From assembly GCA_017441295.1 (NCBI GenBank), contig JAFRYA010000026.1:79453-143452 (forward strand): 64,000 nucleotides of DNA, given 5' to 3'. This stretch comes from Lachnospiraceae bacterium. Lineage in GTDB: Bacteria; Bacillota; Clostridia; Lachnospirales; Lachnospiraceae. Below, in pieces: positions 33,902-42,808 of the stretch (position 1 is the stretch's first letter; every line of letters starts with the position of its first letter). Position numbers and translations under genes: made by a program. The notes below the pieces were generated by a model. That model saw nothing but the letters and a program-made list of their open reading frames with translations. It did not search any database and was not told where the DNA came from.

Positions 33902-34574
33902 ACAGAGCACCTCCTGTCAAAACACCATCGTAAATGTATTTTACGTTCTCAGCATGGTCAGCAATCTTCTGATCATGAGTGATCATGATGATAGTGCTGC
34001 CTGCCTCATGGAGCTGTGCGAAGAGCTCCATGACCTGCTTGCCGCTCGCGGAATCCAGCGCGCCTGTAGGCTCATCAGCCAGGAGAAGCTTAGGCTTGCC
34101 GACAATGGCTCTGGCGATGGCAACCCTCTGGCACTGTCCGCCTGAGAGCTGGTCAGGCCTGAAATCAACCCTGTCCTCCAGACCAACGGTCTTCAGTGCC
34201 TCAAAGGCCATTTCGAGTCTTTCGGCCTTTCTGACTCCGCCGTAGAGCAGAGGCAGAGCGGCATTCTCCAGCGCGCTGAGTTTAGGCAGCAGATGGAAGG
34301 TCTGGAATACAAATCCCAGATCCTTATTGCGGATGTCTGCCAGCTCGTTCGGGCTGCATGACGGAATGTCATGTCCATTGAATACATAGCTGCCGCTGGT
34401 AGGCACATCCAGGCAGCCGATCAGGTTCATGAGAGTGGTCTTACCTGAACCTGACGGGCCCATGATGGCCAGATATTCATTTTCATCTACAGTCAGATCG
34501 ATATTCTTGAGGATGTGCACGATGGAGCCGCCCATGGTGTAATCCTTACAGATATCGTGCATTTCCAAAATCAT
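33894..34574 (-). CDS. MacB-type ABC transporter ATP-binding protein
   Basis: A 226-residue LolD/MacB-like ATPase with Walker A GPSGSGKTT near residue 40, the Q-loop FVFQTFHLLP, the signature LSGGQCQRVAIARA, Walker B LLLADEPTGALD and the H-loop MITHD. It is full length and powers the permease at 30920. It overlaps the upstream adaptor gene by four bases and the downstream one by eight. Confidence 0.95.
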   Translation of the reverse strand: MILEMHDICKDYTMGGSIVHILKNIDLTVDENEYLAIMGPSGSGKTTLMNLIGCLDVPTSGSYVFNGHDIPSCSPNELADIRNKDLGFVFQTFHLLPKLSALENAALPLLYGGVRKAERLEMAFEALKTVGLEDRVDFRPDQLSGGQCQRVAIARAIVGKPKLLLADEPTGALDSASGKQVMELFAQLHEAGSTIIMITHDQKIADHAENVKYIYDGVLTGGALYE

Positions 34575-35617
34575 TCGTGTGTCTCTCCCTCCGGGATAGT
34601 TTCGCCTTCGATGAAATCTCCTTCCGGTACATCAGCACCGTCAAAGATCACTCCGTCGTCAATGTATTCTTCTCCGCCATCAATGATATCATCTCCGTAG
34701 TACTCATCTATGGCATAATCTTCATAGTTATAGTCGATGAGATCAGAAGCCTGTGTAGGTCCGATATATACATGCTGGCCCATCAGCAGGCCGTCGCTGG
34801 AGTCGAGCTCAACATAGAACGGATACTTGCTGGATGTGCCTGTATTCTCTCCTGATTCCCAGTCAACATAGTAGTTATCGTTGTTTTGCGCAGGGCTCTC
34901 GGTGTCAATCTTGGTGATGCTGCCTGTCCATGAGGAATCGTCAATCCTGGAAAGGATAACGACTTCCATTCCGATGTAGAGCTCAGAGATATTCGTCTCA
35001 TTCACATAGCCCATAACGACCAGATTCTCGGATTCGCTGATGGTCATGAACGGGGCAGTATAATTATTCTCATCGGTGTTGATGCTCTTGACCTTGCCGC
35101 TGACAGGGCTGGTAACTGAGCTGTCCTTATAAACCTTGTTCAGCTGCTCGAGCTCCTGCTGCTTCATCTTGATGCTGTAGCTGGTCTCAAGCATCTCAGC
35201 CTCTGTTTCCTTGATCTCGAGTGAATACTCCAGCTGCATGTCTTCTGAAGCGTTTGCCTTCTGTCTCTGCAGGTCTGCCTTGGTGTTCTCAAGATTGGTA
35301 TATGTGTTGTTCAGCTGTTCCAGCTCGAGCTGGGCTCTCTCTATGTTCAGGCCCACTTGCGAAACGTCATAAGTAAAGAGAACGTCGCCCTTTTTAACGG
35401 AATCGCCCACTTCGACCTTGATCTCTTCGATCACATATTCAGAGTTCTTTTCAATCTTGACCTCGCCTGCTGTGGTGACCACGCCGGCATAGAGATTGTA
35501 CGATCCAATACCTTCAGGATCGTATTCCCCCGTGGGTTCTTCGGTCTTCTTGCCGGAGCAGGCCGCAAGCGCTGCTGCCATCAGACAAACCAGTAATACT
35601 GCAAGTAATTTTTTCAT
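34571..35617 (-). CDS. HlyD-family efflux adaptor lipoprotein
   Basis: A 348-residue lipoprotein adaptor. The signal peptide MKKLLAVLLVCLMAAALAAC ends in the lipobox L-A-A-C (Cys 20). Residues about 45-95 form a lipoyl-like domain, followed by a coiled coil with many Glu/Gln/Leu residues, a second lipoyl half and an acidic Gly/Asp/Glu tail. It is the first gene of the operon, ahead of the ATPase, the second adaptor and the permease. The start at 35617 has GAGGTGG; the longer frame is discarded. Confidence 0.9.
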   Translation of the reverse strand: MKKLLAVLLVCLMAAALAACSGKKTEEPTGEYDPEGIGSYNLYAGVVTTAGEVKIEKNSEYVIEEIKVEVGDSVKKGDVLFTYDVSQVGLNIERAQLELEQLNNTYTNLENTKADLQRQKANASEDMQLEYSLEIKETEAEMLETSYSIKMKQQELEQLNKVYKDSSVTSPVSGKVKSINTDENNYTAPFMTISESENLVVMGYVNETNISELYIGMEVVILSRIDDSSWTGSITKIDTESPAQNNDNYYVDWESGENTGTSSKYPFYVELDSSDGLLMGQHVYIGPTQASDLIDYNYEDYAIDEYYGDDIIDGGEEYIDDGVIFDGADVPEGDFIEGETIPEGETHE

Positions 35618-35631
35618 TTTCCACCTCTGTC

Positions 35632-35663
35632 TAAAAAGGGATATCAAAAGCCCAATATCCCTT
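35632..35663 (-). terminator. Terminator or attenuator between the dipeptidase and efflux operon
   Basis: Arms AAGGGATAT / ATATCCCTT (10-base loop), followed on the minus strand by TTTTTA and then at once by the ribosome site of the adaptor lipoprotein. It ends transcription from the dipeptidase gene or attenuates entry into the efflux operon. Confidence 0.65.
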
Positions 35664-35716
35664 ATTAATCTGTTATGAATCACTATACCTTATAATTGTT
35701 ACAAAAAGGTGACAGC

Positions 35717-36847
35717 TTATCCAATAACTCTCTTATAAAGATTAAGTACGTTTTTATAGAAGATTGCTTCAACTTCATCAGAAGAAAATCCTTCTTTGAA
35801 GAGAGCATCTGCCAGCTGCTGCATTCCGTGGCATCCGCCGAACTCGATGGCGTTGTCGATGCCGTCAAAATCAGTGCCGAGGCCGATGATGCCGATGCCT
35901 GCCTTGTCACGGATGTATTTGATATGAGCGACCATATCAGCGATAGTGCTCATATTGTCATGCCTGTCATTCAGGAAATCTGAAGAGAAGTTGATGCCAC
36001 AGACACCGCCTCTGTCAGCGATGGCTTTCAGCATTTCATCCGTCAGGTTGCGCGGATGACCTGTTACAGCGCGCGCATTGGAATGGCTGGCCATGATCGG
36101 GGTATCCTTTTTAGTAACGTCAAAGAGGTCCCAGATGCCCTTATCGCCCAGGTGGCTTACGTCCATGATGACACCCAGCTCTTCGCAGGCACGGGCGAAT
36201 TCAACGCCTGTTTCCTTAAGGCCTGCCTCAGTGTTGGCTTCATTCCAGAGCTTGGTGAACTTGGTGTGTGTAATGAACGGAATAGGCTCATGCAGGCTGT
36301 CATGTACGGCGCCGTCCGGAGTCTCCCATTTGATAAAATTAGGGTAGGCCAGAGCGTTTTCAAAGTTCCAGGTCAGTGTGGTCATGCGCACGCCTTTGTC
36401 ATACATAATTTTAAGATTCTTAATGCACTCATCGGTCAGCTCGGAAGTGCTGATGCCTTCCTTTCTCCAGAGCGCGCCCTCATAAACAGCTCCTTCTTCA
36501 ATGGTCTTGAGCGCTGACATATATCCTTCAGCGAAGTTTTTCTCGATCTCGGTGCCGGTGCGTACCGGTCTGACGATGTCGGAGTTCTGGCCGATCTGTT
36601 CATCAAAGAGGTCTGACAGGGCAGTGACGAACTCCATCAGATTCATATCAGCATATGGACCCTGTCCGCCCATCCAATGTCCCAGGAATGTGAAGAGCGC
36701 GAAGTTCTGGCACATATATCCGGCTTCTTTCATGCGGACGAGATCAATGTGTTTGGCGTTTTCTCTTATCACAAATCCCTTGCCGGCATCGGTTTCTTCC
36801 TTCATTTTGGAAAAGCTGTCGCAGTGCATATCGATTACAGGTATCAT
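35717..36847 (-). CDS. Membrane dipeptidase (renal dipeptidase family, M19)
   Basis: A 376-residue zinc peptidase of family M19. The metal ligands are in IDMHCDSF near the start, the bridging Glu region, IMDVSHLGDKGIWDLF, MASHSNARAV, and the late HIKYIRDKAGIGIIGLGTDFDG. It hydrolyses dipeptides, often including those with D-residues. No signal peptide is seen, so it is cytosolic. The start at 36847 is fixed by GGAGG seven bases away. It is divergent from the DMT transporter gene. Confidence 0.92.
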   Translation of the reverse strand: MIPVIDMHCDSFSKMKEETDAGKGFVIRENAKHIDLVRMKEAGYMCQNFALFTFLGHWMGGQGPYADMNLMEFVTALSDLFDEQIGQNSDIVRPVRTGTEIEKNFAEGYMSALKTIEEGAVYEGALWRKEGISTSELTDECIKNLKIMYDKGVRMTTLTWNFENALAYPNFIKWETPDGAVHDSLHEPIPFITHTKFTKLWNEANTEAGLKETGVEFARACEELGVIMDVSHLGDKGIWDLFDVTKKDTPIMASHSNARAVTGHPRNLTDEMLKAIADRGGVCGINFSSDFLNDRHDNMSTIADMVAHIKYIRDKAGIGIIGLGTDFDGIDNAIEFGGCHGMQQLADALFKEGFSSDEVEAIFYKNVLNLYKRVIG

Positions 36848-36928
36848 TATTTCCTCCATTCCGGGCGGACGCCCAATTAACTTTAAGTATATTGTACTTA
36901 TAAACGCAAATACTTCAATACAATTTGC

Positions 36929-36957
36929 TTGATTAAGAAAAAACATAATAGTATAAT
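36929..36957 (+). promoter_or_regulatory. Promoter of the DMT transporter gene (near-leaderless transcript)
   Basis: TTGATT (36929-36934) and TATAAT (36952-36957) with a 17-bp spacer. The ATG at 36967 starts nine bases after the -10 box and no ribosome site is present, so the transcript would carry a leader of at most about three bases. Confidence 0.6.
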
Positions 36958-36966
36958 TTTTGCATT

Positions 36967-37944
36967 ATGACTTGGTTTATATTTGCACTTATCTGTGTTC
37001 TCGGCTGGGGTTTCGCAGACCTGTTCTATAAGCGTTCATCAGATGCCGACGACAGATACTCACATCTTAAAATAGCCGTATGGGTTGGACTGGTAATGGG
37101 CGTGTGCGCCATAGCGCTGATGCCTCTTTCCGAGTCCGGTTTTAATGTGCACGAATTGCTTGTGAATGCTGTTAAATATTCGCCGGCTTCCTTGTGCTAC
37201 ATCATTTCAATGGTTATCGGATACGCGGGCCTCAGATATCTGGAGCTGTCCATAGTATCCCCTGTCCAGAATGCATCAGGAGCTTTTTCAGCCATCTTTA
37301 TGCTGATCTATTTCCTGATAGTCGGCAGGATAGAGAGCCTGTCAGAAGAATATGGCATTCTGGATCTCATTGGCACTGTGCTGATCGTGGCAGGCGTTAT
37401 TGCCATTGCCTTTGTAGAGCAGCGTCTGGCTGCGGAAGAGACCAAGGCTCTGGGCAAGGACCCGAATGTTGAACGCAAATACCGTTACGGCGCGCTGGCA
37501 CTGCTGTTCCCGATCCTCTACTGCATTTTCGACACCATCGGTACGGCAGCTGACGGCATTATCCTGGATGAGGAAACAGGCCTCGGTCTGGGCGAAATTG
37601 ACGTCATTATTTTGTATGGATTAACATTCCTGCTGGCGGGCATTATCTGCTGGATCTTCCTGCTCATTAAGACCAGGAAGCCATACAATCCGTTTAAGGT
37701 TAAGGAACTGAAGACCAAAGGCATCGCTGCTTTATGCGAGGAATTCGGCCAGGTATTCTATGTGTACGCGATGGCTCAGAATCCTGTTCTGGCAGCTCCA
37801 ATGGTGGCTTCATACTGCATCATTTCAGTGATCCTTTCCAGAATATTCATCAAAGAGAAATTAACGACAGGTCAGTACATCTGTGTAATTTTAGTTATAC
37901 TTGGAATCGTTGCACTCGGTATTTCAGAAGGACTGGCATCTTAA
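36967..37944 (+). CDS. DMT-superfamily (EamA-like) transporter
   Basis: A 325-residue membrane protein with ten hydrophobic segments in two EamA-type halves (ALICVLGWGFADLFYK at the start; second half near residues 170-320). A cytosolic loop with KALGKDPNVERKYRYG separates the halves. Substrate unknown; such proteins move amino acids, nucleotides or sugars. It lacks a ribosome site. A histidine phosphatase gene follows after 18 bases. Confidence 0.85.
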   Translation: MTWFIFALICVLGWGFADLFYKRSSDADDRYSHLKIAVWVGLVMGVCAIALMPLSESGFNVHELLVNAVKYSPASLCYIISMVIGYAGLRYLELSIVSPVQNASGAFSAIFMLIYFLIVGRIESLSEEYGILDLIGTVLIVAGVIAIAFVEQRLAAEETKALGKDPNVERKYRYGALALLFPILYCIFDTIGTAADGIILDEETGLGLGEIDVIILYGLTFLLAGIICWIFLLIKTRKPYNPFKVKELKTKGIAALCEEFGQVFYVYAMAQNPVLAAPMVASYCIISVILSRIFIKEKLTTGQYICVILVILGIVALGISEGLAS

Positions 37945-37962
37945 ATAATATTTGGAGGCAAT

Positions 37963-38553
37963 ATGCTTTATTTAATGCGCCACGGACTGACAGATTGGAA
38001 TATAGAACACAAGATTCAGGGATCGACAGATATCCCTTTAAATGATACCGGCCGTCAGATGGCCAGGGATGCTGCTGAGAGATACAGGGATGTGCATTTC
38101 GACATCTGCTTTGTATCGACTCTTAACAGAGCGGACGAGACTGCCCGCATTTTCCTGGAGGGCAGAGATGTCCCGACGGTATCAGACGCCAGACTGAAGG
38201 AAATGGATTTCGGCATTTATGACGGATCCTGCTCCAAGACGCTCCCTGAAGACCATCCTATATACAAGCTGATCAAGGAACCGCAGTTTTATGTGCCTGG
38301 CGGAGGAGCCGAGAGCTTCGAAAGCCTCTACAGCCGCATTACGCAGTTTCTTAATGAAAGTGTCAGACCTGAGCTCCTGAACGGCAGGGACGTTCTGGTA
38401 ATAGCTCACGGCGGTGTAAACAAATGCATCTTAAGCATTTTGACCAAGGCTCCGCTGTCGGAATTCTGGACAGGCGTCATGCGCAACTGTGAGCTCCTGG
38501 AACTGCCTTCAGGAGTATTAAAAGAGCCTGTTGAAATGCCTTTAAAGGGTTGA
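37963..38553 (+). CDS. Histidine phosphatase family protein
   Basis: A 196-residue phosphoglycerate-mutase-like phosphatase. The phosphohistidine motif LMRHGLTDWN is at residues 4-13, the catalytic Glu lies in LKEMDFGIYDG, and the second histidine is in LVIAHGGVNK. Members remove phosphate from small metabolites such as the cobalamin precursor alpha-ribazole phosphate, but nothing here specifies the substrate. GGAGG precedes the ATG. Confidence 0.9.
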   Translation: MLYLMRHGLTDWNIEHKIQGSTDIPLNDTGRQMARDAAERYRDVHFDICFVSTLNRADETARIFLEGRDVPTVSDARLKEMDFGIYDGSCSKTLPEDHPIYKLIKEPQFYVPGGGAESFESLYSRITQFLNESVRPELLNGRDVLVIAHGGVNKCILSILTKAPLSEFWTGVMRNCELLELPSGVLKEPVEMPLKG

Positions 38554-38559
38554 CAAAAA

Positions 38560-38795
38560 AAGTGCGAAAAACTATTCTATAAAGGCTGAAAAGCAATCTA
38601 AAAAATCAAGGAGGAAAGACAATGGACGCTGGAAGTAGTACCGGCACAGCGGAAAGCCCGGCGGGCACTGATATACACTTGTGCAGACGTTCATGTCTCT
38701 CCAGGTTTATCTAACGCCCTAACGCATCATAATAACCTGTTGCCGGGGTTTCTGGTGTTGTAACTTCCCATCTTTTATCAAGAGGAGAATTTATA
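38560..38795 (+). promoter_or_regulatory. Candidate regulatory leader of mgtE
   Basis: The 242 bases between the phosphatase stop and mgtE contain TTGACA (38550-38555) and TATTCT-like elements as a weak promoter, a 30-codon ORF with a strong ribosome site (38622-38714), and GC-rich complementary stretches (AGTACC/GGCACT around 38627-38660; CCGG/CCGG pairs). Magnesium transporter genes commonly carry Mg-sensing leaders, either an M-box or translated leader peptides. I cannot match this sequence to the M-box consensus. Confidence 0.4.
38622..38714 (+). CDS. Small leader ORF (30 aa) upstream of mgtE
   Basis: An ATG with a perfect AAGGAGG ten bases upstream (38608-38614) opens a 30-codon frame ending TAA at 38712-38714, 81 bases before mgtE. 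The peptide begins MDAGSSTGTAESPAGTD and ends in an arginine- and cysteine-containing stretch. It has no known family. The strong ribosome site argues that it is translated; the position suggests control of mgtE by translation of the leader. It may instead be that the coding is incidental to an RNA structure. Confidence 0.45.
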   Translation: MDAGSSTGTAESPAGTDIHLCRRSCLSRFI

Positions 38796-40172
38796 ATGGC
38801 AGAACACAATGTGACAGTAGAGAACACCATCAAGGTGCTTCTTGAAGACAAAAAATATTCTACTCTCAAAGATATACTTGTAACCATGAACGGAGCGGAT
38901 ATCGCTGCCGTTCTGGAGGAAATTGGGGAAGAGAAGACTCCCCTTCTTTTCAGACTGCTCCCGAAAGAGCTGGCTGCCATCACTTTCGTAGAGATGAACC
39001 CGGATCTGCAGGAGCTCCTGATCAAAGGCTTTTCCGATAGAGAACTTCGAGAAGTAGTAGATGAATTATACGTAGACGATGCCGTTGACCTGGTAGAGGA
39101 AATGCCGGCCAACGTTGTTAAACGTATATTGGCGCAGGCCGATCCTCAGATGCGCAAGGAGATCAATGAAATCCTTCAGTATCCTGAGAATTCAGCCGGC
39201 TCCATTATGACAACAGAGTATATTTCCCTGAGGCCGCAGATGACTGTAGACGAGGCCATCGCCAGGATCAGAAGGACCGCGGTCGATAAGGAAACGATTT
39301 ATACCTGTTATGTAACTGAAAACAGAAAGCTTCTGGGATACCTTACTCTCAAGGATCTCCTGCTGGTCAAGGATGATTCGGTCAAGATCTGCGACGTCAT
39401 GGACACTAACGTTATCGCCGTCCATACCAGTGAGGACCGAGAGGATATAGCTCAGCAGCTTTCCAAATACAATTTTATCGCCCTGCCTGTTCTGGACAGT
39501 GATGACCGAATGGTCGGAATCATCACATTCGACGACGCCATGGACGTCATCGAAGAAGAGGCCACAGAGGATATCGAGAAGATGGCTGCCATGCTGCCTT
39601 CAGATAAGGAGTATTTAAGGGCGAATCCGTTCGAGATCTTCAAACAGAGAATTCCATGGCTGATGCTCCTCATGGTATCTGCCACATTTACGGGAATGAT
39701 AATAACAGGCTTTGAAAATGCTCTTGCAGCGATGGTAGTGCTCACCGCATTCATCCCGATGCTCATGGATACCGGCGGTAACTCAGGTTCACAGGCAGCT
39801 GTTACGGTCATCCGTGCTCTGTCGCTTGGCGAACTCGAATTCAAAGATCTGCCCAAGGTCATCTGGAAGGAGATCAGGACCGCCGTGCTGTGTGGCTGCG
39901 CGCTGGCAATTGCCTGCTTCGCCAAGATACTGCTGATTGACAGGCTTCTGCTCGGCAATGAGGATGTAACCGTTCTTGTAGCCGCAGTTGTATGCATGGC
40001 CATGGCACTTACCATTCTGGTGGCCAAGATAATCGGATGCATGCTGCCGATGATCGCTTACAAGCTGAAGTTCGACCCTGCAGTAATGTCCAGCCCGTTT
40101 ATCACAACTATTGTCGACGCGCTGTCGCTGCTCGTATATTTTGCTCTGGCGAAGGCGCTGCTGATTGGATGA
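38796..40172 (+). CDS. mgtE: Magnesium transporter MgtE
   Basis: A 458-residue Mg2+ channel/transporter. The N-terminal superhelical domain (1-130) is followed by two CBS domains (about 135-255, including TIYTCYVTENRKLLGYL and FIALPVLDSDDRMVGIIT) that sense Mg, then the connecting helix and five membrane helices. FIPMLMDTGGNSGSQAAVTVI holds the pore-lining Asp and Asn. It is full length. AGAGGAG precedes the ATG, and a strong terminator follows. Confidence 0.96.
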   Translation: MAEHNVTVENTIKVLLEDKKYSTLKDILVTMNGADIAAVLEEIGEEKTPLLFRLLPKELAAITFVEMNPDLQELLIKGFSDRELREVVDELYVDDAVDLVEEMPANVVKRILAQADPQMRKEINEILQYPENSAGSIMTTEYISLRPQMTVDEAIARIRRTAVDKETIYTCYVTENRKLLGYLTLKDLLLVKDDSVKICDVMDTNVIAVHTSEDREDIAQQLSKYNFIALPVLDSDDRMVGIITFDDAMDVIEEEATEDIEKMAAMLPSDKEYLRANPFEIFKQRIPWLMLLMVSATFTGMIITGFENALAAMVVLTAFIPMLMDTGGNSGSQAAVTVIRALSLGELEFKDLPKVIWKEIRTAVLCGCALAIACFAKILLIDRLLLGNEDVTVLVAAVVCMAMALTILVAKIIGCMLPMIAYKLKFDPAVMSSPFITTIVDALSLLVYFALAKALLIG

Positions 40173-40180
40173 AACTGAAG

Positions 40181-40210
40181 CTGCCGTGCTGATCAGCACG
40201 GCAGTTTTTT
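40181..40210 (+). terminator. Intrinsic terminator of mgtE
   Basis: Stem CTGCCGTGCT / AGCACGGCAG (40181-40190 and 40195-40204) with a four-base loop and TTTTTT, nine bases beyond the stop codon. Confidence 0.95.
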
Positions 40211-40276
40211 ATTTGGGACTATATTTATCCGGACAAAAAGAGTAAAATAAACGAACTACATTAAGGAAACGTTGAC

Positions 40277-41521
40277 ATGATTATAGTACTGAAAATTCTT
40301 AGAGTCGTTTCATGGGTATTGATCGGATTGGTCGGAATATATTACCTGTGGATTTTTTTCAATGATATCGTAGGTTTGTTTATTGAAAAAAAGAAGTATC
40401 CTTCTGCTGAAGCAAAGAAGGCCGCAGTGGTAATATGTGCCCGAAATGAAGAAAGTGTTATTGGAAGCACAATAGACAGTCTTAACAAGCAGAATTATCC
40501 CAAGGACCTGATGCAGGTCTTTGTTGTCGCACATAATTGTACAGATAAAACAGAGGAAGTCGCCAGGGAAAGGGGCGCTACGGTGCTTGTAAGGAACGCG
40601 CCTGAAGATAAGACCAAGGGAGATGCGCTGAAGTTCGCCATCAGGACAATTCTTGATGATTACCCTGGTGTTTTTGATTTCTTCAGCGTGCTGGATGCTG
40701 ACAACGTGGCGGCGCCTGACTTTCTGATGGAGATGAACAACGCTCTGGCTTCCGGCGCGGATGCTGCACAGGGATTTTATAATTCCAAGAATTATTATGA
40801 GACTTGGGTTACCGAGCTGTCGTCAGCCCTGTGGCTGCAGACCATGAGGTGCCAGTCCATGCCGAACTCCCATCTGGGACTGCCCGTGGTAATGCTTGGT
40901 TCAGGTTTCTCATTTAAGGTGAGTGCCCTGGACGAGGAAGGCTGGCATACAGAAACCATCACAGAGGATCTGGAATTCACCATTCAGCAGGTTCTGAAAG
41001 GCAATAAGCTGGTTGCTGCTCCGTGTGCGGTATTCTACAGCGAGCAGGTGACTACACTGAAACCTGCCTTCATCCAGCGTAAGCGTTGGGCAATCGGCAA
41101 TACCGAGTGCTTCAGAAGGTATATTGGCAGAATAATTAAAGCCATCCCTGAAAGGGGCATTAACGCGTTCAAGATAGCGCTGGATACACTGCTTTACCCG
41201 ATACTTTTCTGTACAGCTGTTAACATGGTAGTGCAGATGGCCATCATCGCGCTGACCGGAGGCACATTTGTCCAGACGGTGCAGTTCCTGGCCATAGCAG
41301 CCGCCGGTTCATGGCTCATGGTCCTGCCTTTGACGCTGATATTCCTGTTTAAGGAGAAAAAGAATCTGCTCGACAATATGTGCACTGTCGTATTGTTCCC
41401 GGCGTGCCTGTTCCTGTCGCTGGTGTTCTCATGTGTAAGCGTATTCAAGAGAACCACAGACTGGACTCCGACCGTCCGCAGCAGCAATATTAAACAAGAG
41501 GAAATGGAAAATAATGAGTGA
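40277..41521 (+). CDS. Membrane glycosyltransferase, family 2
   Basis: A 414-residue processive-type GT2 protein. An N-terminal helix is followed by the GT-A domain (VVICARNEESVIGSTIDSL, VVAHNCTDKTEEVA, FFSVLDADN with the DxD-type site, TITEDLEFTIQ and QRKRWAIGN, the Q-x-x-R-W motif), and three or four C-terminal helices. It resembles chitin/hyaluronan synthase-like polysaccharide synthases or DPM-type enzymes. The product is unknown. It overlaps the NUDIX gene by eight bases. Confidence 0.88.
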   Translation: MIIVLKILRVVSWVLIGLVGIYYLWIFFNDIVGLFIEKKKYPSAEAKKAAVVICARNEESVIGSTIDSLNKQNYPKDLMQVFVVAHNCTDKTEEVARERGATVLVRNAPEDKTKGDALKFAIRTILDDYPGVFDFFSVLDADNVAAPDFLMEMNNALASGADAAQGFYNSKNYYETWVTELSSALWLQTMRCQSMPNSHLGLPVVMLGSGFSFKVSALDEEGWHTETITEDLEFTIQQVLKGNKLVAAPCAVFYSEQVTTLKPAFIQRKRWAIGNTECFRRYIGRIIKAIPERGINAFKIALDTLLYPILFCTAVNMVVQMAIIALTGGTFVQTVQFLAIAAAGSWLMVLPLTLIFLFKEKKNLLDNMCTVVLFPACLFLSLVFSCVSVFKRTTDWTPTVRSSNIKQEEMENNE

Positions 41522-42065
41522 AAAAGAAGAATTATTCGAGGAAACATTATCATCTGAACATATATATGACGGTGTGCTGCTCCATGTGCGCCGCGACGAG
41601 ATAGCCCTGCCAAATGGAAACAGGTCAGTGCGCGAATGGCTGCATCAGGGACGCGCTGTATGCGTGGTGCCTGTAACGGAAGATGGCAACGTAATAATGG
41701 AGAGGCAGTTCCGCTATCCGCTGGGCAGGGTGATCACTGAGATTCCTGCAGGTAAGCTGGACAGCCCTGAAGAAGATCCTCTCGAAGGAGCCAAGAGAGA
41801 GCTCCGGGAAGAGACCGGTATTGTCGCTGACAACTGGACGGATCTGGGCGAATATGAGCCTGCCGCAGCATATACTTCAGAACATATTTATATGTATCTG
41901 GCAACAGGCCTTCACCAACAGGAAAGGCACCTCGATGAGGACGAATTCTTAAACGTCTTCGAGGCGCCTCTTAAAGATCTGGTTGAGGATATTATGGCCG
42001 GTAAGATCACGGACGGCAAGACCGTCTGCGCGATCCTTAAAGCCGCAAGGATTTACGGAGTATAA
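41514..42065 (+). CDS. NUDIX hydrolase, ADP-ribose pyrophosphatase-like
   Basis: A 183-residue NUDIX protein. The Nudix box runs from PAGKLDSPEEDP through GAKRELREETGIVAD, with the catalytic Glu residues in R-E-L-R-E-E. The upstream REWLHQGRAVCVVPV and RQFRYPLG motifs are those of ADP-ribose/ADP-sugar pyrophosphatases (NudF type). It starts within the end of the glycosyltransferase gene, so the two are coupled, and is followed by cobI. Confidence 0.9.
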   Translation: MSEKEELFEETLSSEHIYDGVLLHVRRDEIALPNGNRSVREWLHQGRAVCVVPVTEDGNVIMERQFRYPLGRVITEIPAGKLDSPEEDPLEGAKRELREETGIVADNWTDLGEYEPAAAYTSEHIYMYLATGLHQQERHLDEDEFLNVFEAPLKDLVEDIMAGKITDGKTVCAILKAARIYGV

Positions 42066-42087
42066 ACCGCCAAGGAGAGAACGAACA

Positions 42088-42774
42088 ATGAGAGGCATCG
42101 CATATGGTGTGGGAGTAGGCCCCGGAGACCCTGAACTAATGACTCTTAAGGCCGTAAGGCTGATCAAAGAAAATGATATTATCGCGGTTCCGGGCAAAGA
42201 GCCAAAGGAAAGCGTGGCATACAGGATAGCTGCAGGGGCAGTCCCTGAAATTGAGAACAAAACATTAGTGCCGCTTAACTTCCCTATGGTGAAAGACCGC
42301 GAGCTGATCGACCGGGAACATAAAAACAACGCTAAGGTTATAGAGAAATACCTTGACCAGGGGAAAAACGTTGTTTTCCTTACTCTTGGCGATTCAACTG
42401 TTTACTGCACATTCAGCTATGTCCAGCATTATCTGGAGACAGATGGATATACTGTTGAACTCGTAAATGGTATTCCGTCATTCTGCGCTGCAGCAGCCAG
42501 ATTGAACATCTCGCTCACAGAGTGGAATGAGGCGCTGCATATTATTCCTGCTTCTCACGAAACAGCAGAAGGCCTGTCATTCCCTGGCACAAATGTGCTC
42601 ATGAAATCCGCCAGCCGCATGAAAGATATCAAGAAATCACTTAAAGAGAGCGGCAAACTCGTGCAGTGCGTGGAAAACTGCGGTATGGAGAATGAGAAGG
42701 TATACAAAAATGTTGATGAGATTCCTGATGACGCGGGTTATTTCTCCCTGATCATTGCAAAGGATACTAAATAA
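42088..42774 (+). CDS. cobI: Precorrin-2 C20-methyltransferase
   Basis: A 228-residue SAM-dependent tetrapyrrole methylase of the CobI/CbiL type, which adds the C20 methyl group in corrin ring synthesis. The start GVGVGPGDPELMTLKAV and the central FLTLGDSTVYCTFSYV motif are diagnostic, with VNGIPSFCAAAARLN following. No other cobalamin gene is in the window. The ATG at 42088 follows AAGGAGA; the longer frame overlaps the NUDIX gene and is discarded. Confidence 0.9.
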   Translation: MRGIAYGVGVGPGDPELMTLKAVRLIKENDIIAVPGKEPKESVAYRIAAGAVPEIENKTLVPLNFPMVKDRELIDREHKNNAKVIEKYLDQGKNVVFLTLGDSTVYCTFSYVQHYLETDGYTVELVNGIPSFCAAAARLNISLTEWNEALHIIPASHETAEGLSFPGTNVLMKSASRMKDIKKSLKESGKLVQCVENCGMENEKVYKNVDEIPDDAGYFSLIIAKDTK

Positions 42775-42793
42775 TGTCTTTTTCCTGAAGAAA

Positions 42794-42802
42794 TGATATA
42801 AT
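42794..42802 (+). promoter_or_regulatory. Extended -10 promoter of the radical SAM gene (probable leaderless transcript)
   Basis: TGATATAAT is an extended -10 element. The ATG at 42809 starts six bases after it, at the expected transcription start, and no ribosome site is present. The geometry is identical to that at 13637-13652. Confidence 0.55.
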
Positions 42803-42808
42803 CATTTC

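Noticed and set aside
38560..38795. M-box (ykoK) riboswitch call
   Set aside because: Position fits, but I cannot align the conserved M-box segments to this sequence, so only an unnamed leader is reported.
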